This document shows, piece after piece, positions 26,267 to 34,489 of a stretch of DNA of 64,000 nt. The position numbers were made by a program, and so were the translations under genes. Location of the stretch: the NCBI RefSeq assembly GCF_014705615.1, contig NZ_JACXJA010000014.1:1-64000 (forward strand), read 5' to 3'. The number at the start of each line of letters is the position of its first letter. Position 1 is the stretch's first letter. Under the pieces are notes generated by a model that was not told the origin of the DNA, made no database searches, and was given only the letters and a program-made list of their open reading frames with translations. This DNA is from Paenibacillus oceani. GTDB taxonomy: Bacteria; Bacillota; Bacilli; Paenibacillales; NBRC-103111.

Positions 26267-27976
26267 ATGCGTTACGATCCGCAGCGGCCGCTGGTCGTAC
26301 AAAGCGATTCCACGATGTTATTGGAGGCAGACCATACGTTAAGCGAAGAAACGGCCGCGTCTATAAGCCGCTTCGCCGAGCTGGTCAAAACGCCGGGGCA
26401 TATCCATACGTACCGGATGACGCCTTTGTCGCTATGGAACGCAGCATCTTCAGGTATGGATGCGGAGCAAATACTCGATGTGCTGAACCGGTACGGCAAG
26501 TTTGACGTTCCGCTGCAGGCGAGGCAAAACATCATTCATTTCGTATCGCGCTACGGGCTGGTCAAGCTGAGATTGGATGGCCAGAAGCTGCTGCTCGTCT
26601 CGGATGAGCCGGGTCTACTGGACAAGCTGGCCGGCTACAAATCGTTGCAGACGTACTTTATCGGCGGCGGTGCGTCCGAAGGGCTGGAGGTTGCCGCCGC
26701 TTACCGCGGGATGATCAAGCAGGATCTCATCCGGCTCGGATTTCCGGTACAGGACGTCGCCGGTTATCATCACGGGGAACGATTGCCGATTCGGCTGAAG
26801 GACGTATCCGCTTCGGGGGATGCTTTTATTCTGAGGGATTATCAGAAAGCGGCTGTGGACGCCTTTTACGACGGCATAGGGCAGCATGGGGGGAGCGGAG
26901 TCGTCGTGCTGCCCTGCGGGGCGGGCAAAACCGTGGTGGGCATCGCCGCTTTAGCCCGCTTGCAATGCGCCGCGCTGATCTTGACGACCAATGTCGCTTC
27001 CGTCCGGCAATGGAAACGGGAGCTGCTGAGTAAAACCGACTTGCACGAAGAACTGGTCGGGGAATACGGCGGCAGCCGGAAGGAGGTTCGCCCGGTCACG
27101 ATCGCGACGTATCAAATCTTGACGCACCGTCACCGGAAAGAGGATGGCTTCTCCCATATGTCGCTGTTTAGCGAGCGGGACTGGGGCTTGATCGTCTACG
27201 ACGAGGTGCATTTGCTGCCGGCTCCGGTATTCCGGGCTACGGCCGACATCCAGGCCACGCGCCGGCTGGGACTGACCGCCACGCTGGTCCGCGAGGACGG
27301 AAGAGAAGAGGACGTATTCTCCCTCGTAGGCCCGAAGCTGTATGAGGCCGGGTGGAAAGATTTGGAGCACAAAGGCTGGGTATCCAAGGTGCAGTGCACC
27401 GAGCTGAGAGTGCCGATGCCGGAGAGAATCCGCGAATCGTACGTGCGGGCCGAGTCGCGCAGCAAGCACCGGATCGCCGGGGAGAATCCGCTCAAGCTGC
27501 AGGTGCTCCGCGACGTGCTCGAGCGGCATCGGGACGATCAGACGCTCGTAATCGGCCAATACTTAGACCAGTTGAAGCGGATTTCCGCCGATCTGAACGC
27601 GCCGATGATATCGGGCGAGATGCCGCACGAGGAGCGGGACGGGTTGTACGCCCGGTTTAACCGCGGGGAGATTCGGACGCTGGTCGTCTCGAAGGTGGCT
27701 AATTTTGCGATCGATCTGCCGGACGCGCGCGTCGCGATTCAGGTTTCCGGGAGCTTCGGATCGCGCCAGGAAGAGGCGCAGCGGCTCGGACGCATCCTGC
27801 GGCCGAAAGTGGAGGACAACCGGGCATTCTTCTATTCGCTCGTCAGCGACGACACGAGAGAGCAGGAGTTTTCGGTGCACCGGCAGCTGTTTTTGCTGGA
27901 GCAGGGATACCGGTACGAGATCCGGAAAGCGGAAGCGCTGCAGGCAGCGGAGATGGAGGAGGAGGGAGCGACATGA
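26267..27976 (+). CDS. XPB-type DNA helicase (SF2)
   Basis: A 569-residue bacterial homologue of XPB/Rad25. The N-terminal 180 residues are a damage-recognition-like domain. Then come LRDYQKAAVDAF (Q-like), Walker A LPCGAGKT near residue 217, the Walker B variant DEVH near 311, and GLTATLVREDGREEDVF, which contains the RED motif diagnostic for XPB. Motifs V and VI follow in ALRF-like VSKVANFAIDLPDARVAIQVSGSFGSRQEEAQRLGRILRPK. It should be a 3'-5' ATP-dependent DNA helicase; bacterial XPBs are found in Actinobacteria and some Firmicutes, and their pathway is poorly defined. Its stop overlaps the next gene's ATG by four bases, so the two proteins are probably made together. Confidence 0.92.
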   Translation: MRYDPQRPLVVQSDSTMLLEADHTLSEETAASISRFAELVKTPGHIHTYRMTPLSLWNAASSGMDAEQILDVLNRYGKFDVPLQARQNIIHFVSRYGLVKLRLDGQKLLLVSDEPGLLDKLAGYKSLQTYFIGGGASEGLEVAAAYRGMIKQDLIRLGFPVQDVAGYHHGERLPIRLKDVSASGDAFILRDYQKAAVDAFYDGIGQHGGSGVVVLPCGAGKTVVGIAALARLQCAALILTTNVASVRQWKRELLSKTDLHEELVGEYGGSRKEVRPVTIATYQILTHRHRKEDGFSHMSLFSERDWGLIVYDEVHLLPAPVFRATADIQATRRLGLTATLVREDGREEDVFSLVGPKLYEAGWKDLEHKGWVSKVQCTELRVPMPERIRESYVRAESRSKHRIAGENPLKLQVLRDVLERHRDDQTLVIGQYLDQLKRISADLNAPMISGEMPHEERDGLYARFNRGEIRTLVVSKVANFAIDLPDARVAIQVSGSFGSRQEEAQRLGRILRPKVEDNRAFFYSLVSDDTREQEFSVHRQLFLLEQGYRYEIRKAEALQAAEMEEEGAT

Positions 27977-29988
27977 AATTGGCCGCTTTGCTGGAGAGCT
28001 TGAACGTGCCGATGCGCGAGGAGATTCGCCGTCATAACGGCTGGGAGGAAGAAGCCGGGACGTTGGAGCAGCTGCTCGCCGACGAGCGTAAAATCAGCGA
28101 GCTGAACGGTTCGTTATACGATCTGGAAATCAAGACGCTCACCCTCGTGCTGCGTACGTTCGGTTACAAGCCGTTCGACTGGCCCAAGCTGGAGAAGGCG
28201 GGCAGAAAGGCGTTTCCGGGAGCGGCGCTTAAGGTCGGTTTGATCCGGCTAAGCCGGAGAGGAATCGTATTTGCCATACAGCGGAAATGGGGGGAAGCCG
28301 AGCACCGGGTGGCGGAGGATACATTCCCGCTTTGGAGAAGGCAACTCCTCCCATTCGACCAGACTGCGGCGGTATATGCGGGCTCGGACGCAGCGTCGGA
28401 CTCCGACTACCGTCCCGGCATTCCTTCGCAGCTGCTGTCGGTACTGGCTTATACGGCCAAAGAAGAAGTGGCACTCACGCAGAAAGGAACGATGCATAAG
28501 CGTCATGCCGGCAAACTGTCGGCGCTTACTCCGGTCAAGGACGAGGAATTCCGCGATGCAGGAACGCTTCTCCGGCCCGACCCCGACTACGGTTCTGCGG
28601 CGGCCGCTTATTTATGCGCGATGGGGCAAAGTCTGGGTTTGCTGGAAAAGGCGGACGGACGGTTAGCCGTGAGGAACAGCCTGATGCGCGGCTGGCTGCG
28701 CCAAACGGAAGCGGAGATGCATGCGGTCCTTTACGCGTTATGGAAGGAGATGAACGCTCCGCGCTGCTGCTGGCTGCAGCATGCGGTCAGCTGTATCGAG
28801 CAGATGCCCGAGTCGGTCTGGATCTCCGTATGCGCAGTGGCGGAGCAGATGCCGGGCGAATCCGAAGGATTGACTGCCGGGAGACTGACCGGCGATAGCC
28901 CGTCAAGATCCGGTCTGCTTATGGACTGGCTATCACCGCTTATAGCCTGGGGCTGGGCGGAAAGCGGAGCGACACCGGACGGGAAAAAGCTGTTCCGCTG
29001 GCTGACCAACCCTGCCGGTTCCAAAACCGGGGGAGGGACAACCGCAGCAACCTCTTCCTCCCGTGACGAAGCTGTCGCGGCTCCCTGCCTGTTTATTCAG
29101 CCGGACTTCGAGCTTATCGTTCCGCCGGATTGTCCGTATGGCGTGCGCTGGGAGCTTGAGCTTATCGCAGATCGGATCAGGCATGAACATATGGCCGTCT
29201 ACAGGATGACCCGGGAGACGATCATGCGTGCCCTGGAGCAAGGCAGAACGGCGGACGGAACGGTCGGGTTTCTGGAGCTTCATGCCAAGCACGGAGTGCC
29301 GGACAACGTACGGGTCGCCATCCAGCAGTGGGGCGAACAGCAGTCGCAGCTCAGGCTTGCACCGTATGTCGTACTGAAGTGCCGGGATGAAGCGGCAGCC
29401 AGGATGATCGGAGGCGACGAACGGATCGCGCCCCTTCTGGGCGAAACGCTCGGGCCGGCGGCCTGGACTGTGCCTGCGGAAAAAGAGGCGGAGCTGCGTG
29501 CCCTGCTGGAAAGAAGCGGATACAGCCCCGGCGGGAAAAAGGGAGCAGAGGGCGGTACAGCCGTCTATTTGCAGCTTCCCGCGGCGGATGACGGGGACTT
29601 CCCGGATAGCCGCAGCGGCGAGCCGGCCGACAACCCGGCTAAAGGGCATATTTACTCGAAGGCGACTGTACAGTATTATGGTAAGGAGGGCAAATTTCCG
29701 TTAGTCGAGGATGTGTATCCCGGTCTGCAGGAAGTGCCGTCTATGTGGCTCAAAGACTGCAGGGCGTATCACGCTTCGACCCGCAAGCAGATGATCCTCA
29801 AGGCGCTCGAATGGAAGGCGTGTCTCAAGCTGAGAAAATCAGGAGCGGACACGGTTTTCATCCCGATCCGGCTGGACGGCATCCGCGACGATTGGGCGGT
29901 AACCGGCTTCGAGCAGCTAAGCGAGGTGCGGATATCGCCGGATCAATGGGAGGAAATGCAGCTTATCCTGCCGGGAATTAACGACTAG
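27973..29988 (+). CDS. Helicase-associated protein (XPB/Ssl2 N-terminal-like, Helicase_C_3 type)
   Basis: A 671-residue protein without Walker motifs. Its C-terminal half resembles the 'helicase conserved C-terminal/XPB N-terminal' domain that accompanies bacterial XPB: FIQPDFELIVPPDCPYGVRWELELIADRIRHEHMAVYRMTRETIMRALEQG, then DNVRVAIQQWGEQQSQLRLAPYVVLKCRDEAAARMI. The last 80 residues carry a WYL-like or SH3-like strand pattern (LKALEWKACLKLRKSGADTVFIPIRLDGIRDDWAVTGFE). The N-terminal part (EEEAGTLEQLLADERKISELNGSLYDLEIKTLTLVLRTFG) is helical. The ATGA overlap with the XPB gene implies a stoichiometric partner. The function is inferred from this pairing only. Confidence 0.8.
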   Translation: MKLAALLESLNVPMREEIRRHNGWEEEAGTLEQLLADERKISELNGSLYDLEIKTLTLVLRTFGYKPFDWPKLEKAGRKAFPGAALKVGLIRLSRRGIVFAIQRKWGEAEHRVAEDTFPLWRRQLLPFDQTAAVYAGSDAASDSDYRPGIPSQLLSVLAYTAKEEVALTQKGTMHKRHAGKLSALTPVKDEEFRDAGTLLRPDPDYGSAAAAYLCAMGQSLGLLEKADGRLAVRNSLMRGWLRQTEAEMHAVLYALWKEMNAPRCCWLQHAVSCIEQMPESVWISVCAVAEQMPGESEGLTAGRLTGDSPSRSGLLMDWLSPLIAWGWAESGATPDGKKLFRWLTNPAGSKTGGGTTAATSSSRDEAVAAPCLFIQPDFELIVPPDCPYGVRWELELIADRIRHEHMAVYRMTRETIMRALEQGRTADGTVGFLELHAKHGVPDNVRVAIQQWGEQQSQLRLAPYVVLKCRDEAAARMIGGDERIAPLLGETLGPAAWTVPAEKEAELRALLERSGYSPGGKKGAEGGTAVYLQLPAADDGDFPDSRSGEPADNPAKGHIYSKATVQYYGKEGKFPLVEDVYPGLQEVPSMWLKDCRAYHASTRKQMILKALEWKACLKLRKSGADTVFIPIRLDGIRDDWAVTGFEQLSEVRISPDQWEEMQLILPGIND

Positions 29989-30108
29989 TATCAGTTCAGG
30001 CCTTACATCTGCGCGGCGGACTCGGGTTTACGGCAACCGCCCGGCCGATCCATCGCACACTGCCGGTTCTGACTGTATTACCAGTGACCCGCGAGACGAA
30101 GGAGGCCC

Positions 30109-30555
30109 ATGCCGGTGAACATGACCGAGACCCAATCGCTTGACATGGCCCAGGTGCTGCTTCAAGCGTATGAAGTCGGAGACATGATCAACAGCTCCGC
30201 GGAAGTTGCGGACTATTTATATTGGAAAAACGCGGTGGATGGCGATCCGGAGGTAAAGAGCGCGATGCAAGCTTTCGCCAAGGCGAAAGAGACGTTCGAG
30301 GATTGCCAGCGGTTCGGACATTACCATCCGGACTACCACGCCGCGCTTGACGCCGCCAATCTGGCTCAGGAAAGGCTGGACGCCATTGAATCCGTCCGGC
30401 ATTTCAAAGAAGCGGAGGCGCGGCTGGACGAGCTGTTGCTTCACGTGTCGGAGACAATCGCTTATTCGGTGTCCGATACGATCAAAGTTCCAAGCAACAA
30501 CCCGCTTCCGTCCAAAGGCGGCTGCGGCGGCAATTGTAATGGCGGCTGCGGCTGA
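30109..30555 (+). CDS. ylbF: YlbF-family protein with cysteine-rich tail
   Basis: A 148-residue helical protein of the YlbF/YmcA (DUF964) family: VLLQAYEVGDMINSSAEVADYLYWKNAVDGDPEVKSAMQAFAKAKETFEDCQRFG, with a C-terminal tail ending CGGNCNGGCG. In B. subtilis YlbF joins YmcA and YaaT in the Y-complex, which carries iron-sulfur clusters and acts with RNase Y in mRNA maturation, and so affects competence, biofilm and sporulation. The cysteine tail is consistent with metal binding. The start at 30109 has GAAGGAGG upstream. In B. subtilis it is directly followed by ylbG; here an inverted asparaginase gene lies between. Confidence 0.88.
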   Translation: MPVNMTETQSLDMAQVLLQAYEVGDMINSSAEVADYLYWKNAVDGDPEVKSAMQAFAKAKETFEDCQRFGHYHPDYHAALDAANLAQERLDAIESVRHFKEAEARLDELLLHVSETIAYSVSDTIKVPSNNPLPSKGGCGGNCNGGCG

Positions 30556-30564
30556 TGCCGCAGC
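30545..30564. terminator. Hairpin at the ylbF stop codon
   Basis: GCTGCGGC and GCCGCAGC flank the TGA stop, followed by TTGGTTCTT. A weak terminator between convergent genes. Confidence 0.35.
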
Positions 30565-30571
30565 TTGGTTC

Positions 30572-31576
30572 TTAACGCAGCGCGAAGTCCGGGACCAGCT
30601 CGCCGACGATGGCTCCGCGGAAGTTGCGGACCGGCGGGCGATGGAACGTCCGGAGCGCCTCGGTCTCGTCAAGGGTGAGCCATCCGAGCTGGACGAGCGC
30701 TTCCGTCACCGCTGGATAGAGGGCGCGTTGGGCTCCGTCTTCGATCTTGACGGCCAGCGCCGCCTTCCGCTCCGGATTGGCGACGGCAAAGACGCCCTCG
30801 GCGCCCATCTTGCCTACAAGCCGTCCGCCGGTCGCTTCAATCAGCCTGGTGTCGAACCGGTCCGTTCCGGCTATAAAGTGCGGGTGACTCCGGACGGCGC
30901 GGATGATCTTGCGGCATGCTTCGGCCGTCGGAGTCGATAGACGGTCCGGAGCGCCCCAAGAGGCGAACGCATAAGCGAGGCGGTCCAGCGGCAGGCCGAA
31001 TACGGGAACGCCGCAGCCGTCGGTTCCGAGCGCGATGTCCTCCGAAGGAACCCCGGATAATTCGGACACCGTCCGGAGCATCGTCTGTTGAACGGGATGA
31101 GCGGGGGACATATAGTCGTCGGTGGATGCGTTCAAGAGCAGGGCTAGTGCCAGCATGCCCGCATGTTTGCCCGAACAATTGTTGTGAAGGCGGGTAGGTT
31201 GTTCCCCCGCCCGTTTCATTCGCTCGGCGGCAGGCTCGTAATACGGATAGTGCGGTCCGCACTGCAGCGCCGCTTCCGTCAAGCCCAGCTTGGCGAGCAG
31301 CTCAAGGGCGGCTTGAAGGTGCTCCGGTTCTCCGTTGTGAGAGGCGCACATCAGCGCGATTTGCCCGCCGTCGAAGCTGTACCGCTCGGCGGCGCCGGCT
31401 TCGATGACCGGGACGGCTTGCAAAGGTTTCGCAGCCGAACGGGCGAAGGTCCGGTATCCGGGATCGCCGGCGCTTGCCAGCAGCTTACCAGCCGTGTTCA
31501 CGACCGCCATATGGCCCCGGTGGACCGATTCCGTAATCGGAGTACGCACGGCACGAACAAGCATCGCAGATTTCAT
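30572..31576 (-). CDS. L-asparaginase II-family protein
   Basis: A 334-residue protein of the asparaginase II family (PF06089 type), unrelated to the classical AnsA fold. Family features are FARSAAKPLQAVPVIEAGAAERY, LMCASHNGEPEH, the nucleophile-region LHNNCSGKHAGMLALAL, GTDGCGVPVFGLPLDRLAYAFA and KMGAEGVFAVA. Members hydrolyse L-asparagine to aspartate and ammonia in the cytoplasm (as in Rhizobium AnsA-type enzymes). The ATG at 31576 is preceded by GGGAG; the longer open frame upstream runs antisense through ylbG and was not used. It interrupts the conserved ylbF-ylbG pair in opposite orientation. Confidence 0.87.
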   Translation of the reverse strand: MKSAMLVRAVRTPITESVHRGHMAVVNTAGKLLASAGDPGYRTFARSAAKPLQAVPVIEAGAAERYSFDGGQIALMCASHNGEPEHLQAALELLAKLGLTEAALQCGPHYPYYEPAAERMKRAGEQPTRLHNNCSGKHAGMLALALLLNASTDDYMSPAHPVQQTMLRTVSELSGVPSEDIALGTDGCGVPVFGLPLDRLAYAFASWGAPDRLSTPTAEACRKIIRAVRSHPHFIAGTDRFDTRLIEATGGRLVGKMGAEGVFAVANPERKAALAVKIEDGAQRALYPAVTEALVQLGWLTLDETEALRTFHRPPVRNFRGAIVGELVPDFALR

Positions 31577-31648
31577 TTGTTTCACTCCCGATTGAACCTT
31601 AATATAGAGATATGTTTTGTCGATCCGATAACGAAAGGACAAAAAACG

Positions 31649-31909
31649 ATGTATCCACAACGCACCGGCCTTATTTTGTGGGTGTCCGATCTGAAACAGA
31701 CGAAACATCTGGAGAAGTACGGCAGCATCCATTATATTTCCAAACGTATGCATTACGTCGTCCTCTATGTGAACGCCGATAAGGCGGAAGAAACGACGAA
31801 GGCGGTCCAGAAATTGTCGTTCGTAAAAAAAGTCGAACGGTCGTATCGAAATGAAATCCGTACTGAATATAATAGTAATGTGCCGGATAAAGCGAAACTT
31901 TACACGTAA
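31649..31909 (+). CDS. ylbG: YlbG-family protein (DUF2129)
   Basis: An 86-residue protein matching YlbG end to end: RTGLILWVSDLKQTKHLEKYGSIHYISKRMHYVVLYVNAD, then FVKKVERSYRNEIRTEY. It is a small ferredoxin-like fold of unknown function found beside ylbF throughout Bacillales. The ATG at 31649 has GAAAGGAC upstream; longer open frames reaching upstream run antisense to the asparaginase gene and were rejected. Confidence 0.9.
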   Translation: MYPQRTGLILWVSDLKQTKHLEKYGSIHYISKRMHYVVLYVNADKAEETTKAVQKLSFVKKVERSYRNEIRTEYNSNVPDKAKLYT

Positions 31910-31996
31910 CACTTCTTCCACATCATTCTAAAAAAAAGCTTGGATGAAAGACAACTTGTGAGCACTCGAAAAAAACCGGATCTCTCTACTATATCA

Positions 31997-32036
31997 CACC
32001 GGAATGCTTGCAACCTAGTAAGCTTCCGGTGTTTTT
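31997..32036 (+). terminator. Intrinsic terminator downstream of ylbG
   Basis: CACCGGAA pairs with TTCCGGTG, with an additional inner GCTT/AAGC stem, followed by TTTTTAT. Confidence 0.75.
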
Positions 32037-32189
32037 ATATAGAATTGGCGTGCATGAATTTGGGTGCATCCGGAATGCAAAATGGTGCATTTTCCATTTG
32101 GAAAATGTTTAAAGATCGAGTAAAATAAAGTTATCTCCCGTTGTACATAGGTAATAAGGCCTGATTTGGTTAGGAGAGGGGTTGGGATT

Positions 32190-32627
32190 ATGAAGGATAA
32201 AATTATGGATCGCTGGAGCACCTATGAACCTTTTCATGTTGTTTTGGGCGATAAAAAAGTAGCAGACATCATTATCACGAATCATGCCCGATCCCGTTGG
32301 ATCGATCGCGTAGAGAGTGAAAAAACAGGATTCGAGGACATTTGCGCTTTTCTATGGGATCGATTAAAAAAAGACCAAATCAAGCCTTATTACAAAAACG
32401 AAAAGGACGTTTATGTTGTCGAGGACGATTTGGTCATGGTAGCTGAGTTTGCGATTATGGAAAACGAATTCGACATTGCCGGCAATCCGCTGCATAAGAT
32501 GATCATCGTGACGTTCCTCGGTCGTATGTCCGAAGTGATCGAGCTCCGGGACTTGAAATCGTATTACTCCTGGCTCCGGCATTCCCGGAGGATGACCTTG
32601 ATCAAGAACAGCCGCAAGCGTAAATAA
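32190..32627 (+). CDS. Hypothetical protein, unrecognised family
   Basis: A 145-residue soluble, basic-ended protein (C-terminus RHSRRMTLIKNSRKRK). I do not recognise a family. The segment IITNHARSRWIDRVESEKTGFEDICAFLWDRL carries an H-A-R-x-R-W-x-x-R pattern, somewhat like the 'HARERxxER' motif in small DUF4258-type or RelE-like proteins, but the match is too short to assign. The remainder alternates charged beta strands (DVYVVEDDLVMVAEFAIMEN) and a helical tail. GGAGAGGGG lies upstream of the ATG; a second ATG five codons later is possible. The gene is flanked by terminators on both sides, so it is monocistronic. Confidence 0.65.
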   Translation: MKDKIMDRWSTYEPFHVVLGDKKVADIIITNHARSRWIDRVESEKTGFEDICAFLWDRLKKDQIKPYYKNEKDVYVVEDDLVMVAEFAIMENEFDIAGNPLHKMIIVTFLGRMSEVIELRDLKSYYSWLRHSRRMTLIKNSRKRK

Positions 32628-32640
32628 CGAACCTTAATGG

Positions 32641-32670
32641 GGCATGCCGGCAATCGCCGCATGCCTTTTA
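32641..32670 (+). terminator. Intrinsic terminator of the hypothetical gene
   Basis: GGCATGC pairs with GCATGCC, then TTTTA. Confidence 0.7.
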
Positions 32671-32767
32671 TCGTCATTAAAGAAGTTTAACTCTGCATAT
32701 GCAGTAATGCCCTGCAACGAATTGCTTCGATCGGAAGCTGTTGTTACTTTACGAGTATGGGGAACCG

Positions 32768-32961
32768 AATAAGAGCGGTTTAGGAGCTTTATTTTGTCCC
32801 AAACCTGCTTGGATGATAAAACAAGAGTGGTTTGGAGCCGCTAATATCTGTGAAAAGGGTGACAATCCGCCAACTGGTTGAAATAAGGGGCTCAAACCGC
32901 CGTTATTGGTTCTGGTTTTTCGAAAAGGCCGAAAATAAAGGGTGCCAAAGGCTTCTATTTT
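32768..32961. repeat. Intergenic inverted-unit array A
   Basis: Four degenerate units of about 27 bases. Two read AATAAGAGCGGTTTAGGAGC-type (32768-32795, 32816-32846) and two read the complement AATAAGGGGCTCAAACCGCC-type (32881-32909, 32931-32961), so the array is inward-facing. The unit is related to that of array B at 63.4 kb. The region 32671-33170 otherwise holds no gene. Confidence 0.6.
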
Positions 32962-33170
32962 GTATAGTACCGGGCTGAAGCTGTGGGATGTGGGTACACG
33001 ACTCGTGGCGGCGTGATTCTGGGGCATTCACGATCATCCTTTCTGTTGTGACGCGAATTTCAACACCGTTTTGTTGTCCGGGTGGCGTCTCGATTGGCGT
33101 TCTCTTCCATTTGTTGCAAAAGGAAGGCCGCATGCGATACAGTATCAAGTAGAGAGGGGGCGGGATCGGC

Positions 33171-34082
33171 TTGGCGTTAAACTTCCATCAGCTTCATATT
33201 TTTTATACCGTCGCCGATAAAGGCAGCTTCTCCATGGCCGCCCAGGCGCTTCATATGACACAGCCCGCCGTAACGATGCAAGTGCAGTCGCTCGAGGATT
33301 ACTTCGGGACGAAGCTGTTTCACCGGTCTACCAAAAAGATCGAGCTGACGGAAGCGGGAAGGACGCTGCTGCCGTTCGCCAAGCGCAGCATCGACCTGAT
33401 CAAGGATACGGATTCGGCGATGTCGAAATTTACACAGCTGCTGGAAGGCCGTCTTCAGCTCGGAGCGAGCCTCACGATCGGGGAATATATTTTGCCCCGT
33501 CTGCTCGGTCCGTTCGGCAAAGAGTATCCGAGCATATCCGTCAGCTTGAAAGTAATGAATACGACGCAAATTCTCGAAGAGATCTTTAATCACCAGTTGA
33601 CCTTCGGTCTCGTGGAAGCGCCGATCCAGCATCCGGACGTCCGGACGGAAATCGTGCTGAACGACGAGCTGAAGCTGATTGTCCCGTCGGATCATCCGCT
33701 GGCCGACAAAGACATCGTGACGATGGCCGACGTGCAGAAGTATCCGTTTATTTTGCGGGAACAGGGGTCCGGCACCCGCCAGGTGATGGAGCAGGAGCTG
33801 CATCGCGTCGGGGTCGGTTCGGAGCAACTGAAGATTGTTATGGAACTCGGCAGCACCGGGGCGATCAAATCCGCGGTCGAAGCGGGACTCGGGATTACGC
33901 TGTTGTCGCAGGCAGCCGTCCGGCACGAGATGGCGCTTGGCATTTTCAAGATGAAGACGATCGAGGGGCTTACGTTTACCCGGCATTTTTATTCGATTTA
34001 TTTGCAGGCGGCTTTGCTTCCGATATCGGCCGTCACCTTTTTATCGTTTTTGCGCGAACGCGATCTGAATGCATGGCTGTAA
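33171..34082 (+). CDS. LysR-family transcriptional regulator
   Basis: A 303-residue LysR regulator. The winged helix is at the N-terminus (FHQLHIFYTVADKGSFSMAAQALHMTQPAVTMQVQSLEDYFGTKLFHRSTKKIELTEAG) and the periplasmic-binding-like effector domain spans 90-295 (GRLQLGASLTIGEYILPRLL, with IILREQGSGTRQVMEQEL). This resembles the CysL/YwfK or selenium-associated LysR subgroup, so a sulfur or anion-related effector is possible but unproven. Translation starts at TTG with AGAGAGGGGG upstream. No divergent partner gene exists; the upstream 540 bases are repeat-rich, so the regulated target is not evident. Confidence 0.87.
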   Translation: MALNFHQLHIFYTVADKGSFSMAAQALHMTQPAVTMQVQSLEDYFGTKLFHRSTKKIELTEAGRTLLPFAKRSIDLIKDTDSAMSKFTQLLEGRLQLGASLTIGEYILPRLLGPFGKEYPSISVSLKVMNTTQILEEIFNHQLTFGLVEAPIQHPDVRTEIVLNDELKLIVPSDHPLADKDIVTMADVQKYPFILREQGSGTRQVMEQELHRVGVGSEQLKIVMELGSTGAIKSAVEAGLGITLLSQAAVRHEMALGIFKMKTIEGLTFTRHFYSIYLQAALLPISAVTFLSFLRERDLNAWL

Positions 34083-34103
34083 AGAATTCAGAGTATAAGT
34101 GCG

Positions 34104-34278
34104 AGTTCAAAAGTCCGGTTTTCAGCACCGAGAAGATGGGATGAAGCTAGGAAATGAGGAGCGGAGCGTAGTGGCAGCTACGTGAGCACCGGAAGTTCCG
34201 GCTGAATGCCATATTCGATGTCGAGCAGGCTTCCTGTATCTGCTTCGTGATCAAAAGTGGACTTTTTGAACAACTTCT
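34104..34278. mobile_element. MITE-like element, copy 1
   Basis: A 175-bp non-coding element with terminal inverted repeats GTTCAAAAGTCC and GGACTTTTTGAAC and internal palindromes (CGTAG...CTACG, CCGGAAGTTCCGG). It is essentially identical to copy 2, which begins 8 bases later, apart from one missing A in the left terminal repeat. It has no coding capacity, as expected of a MITE moved in trans. Confidence 0.75.
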
Positions 34279-34286
34279 TAAAGTGT

Positions 34287-34463
34287 GAGTTCAAAAAGTC
34301 CGGTTTTCAGCACCGAGAAGATGGGATGAAGCTAGGAAATGAGGAGCGGAGCGTAGTGGCAGCTACGTGAGCACCGGAAGTTCCGGCTGAATGCCATATT
34401 CGATGTCGAGCAGGCTTCCTGTATCTGCTTCGTGATCAAAAGTGGACTTTTTGAACAACTTCT
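34287..34463. mobile_element. MITE-like element, copy 2 (tandem)
   Basis: A 177-bp element in direct tandem with copy 1. The terminal repeats GTTCAAAAAGTCC (34289-34301) and GGACTTTTTGAAC (34444-34456) are a perfect 13-bp inverted pair. Its right end abuts the PHP gene, 26 bases before that gene's predicted start codon, so it may have replaced the native promoter region. Confidence 0.78.
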
Positions 34464-34489
34464 ATAACGAGGAAAGCGAGGAGGGCGAA

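Noticed and set aside
25403-27976. Thermonuclease and XPB helicase as a joint repair system
   Set aside because: The nuclease has a lipoprotein signal and surface-type C-terminal domain, so it acts outside the cell; divergence alone is not evidence of shared function.
31577-31921. N-terminal extension of the asparaginase gene
   Set aside because: It runs antisense through ylbG and has no ribosome site; the start at 31576 has GGGAG and the family N-terminus.
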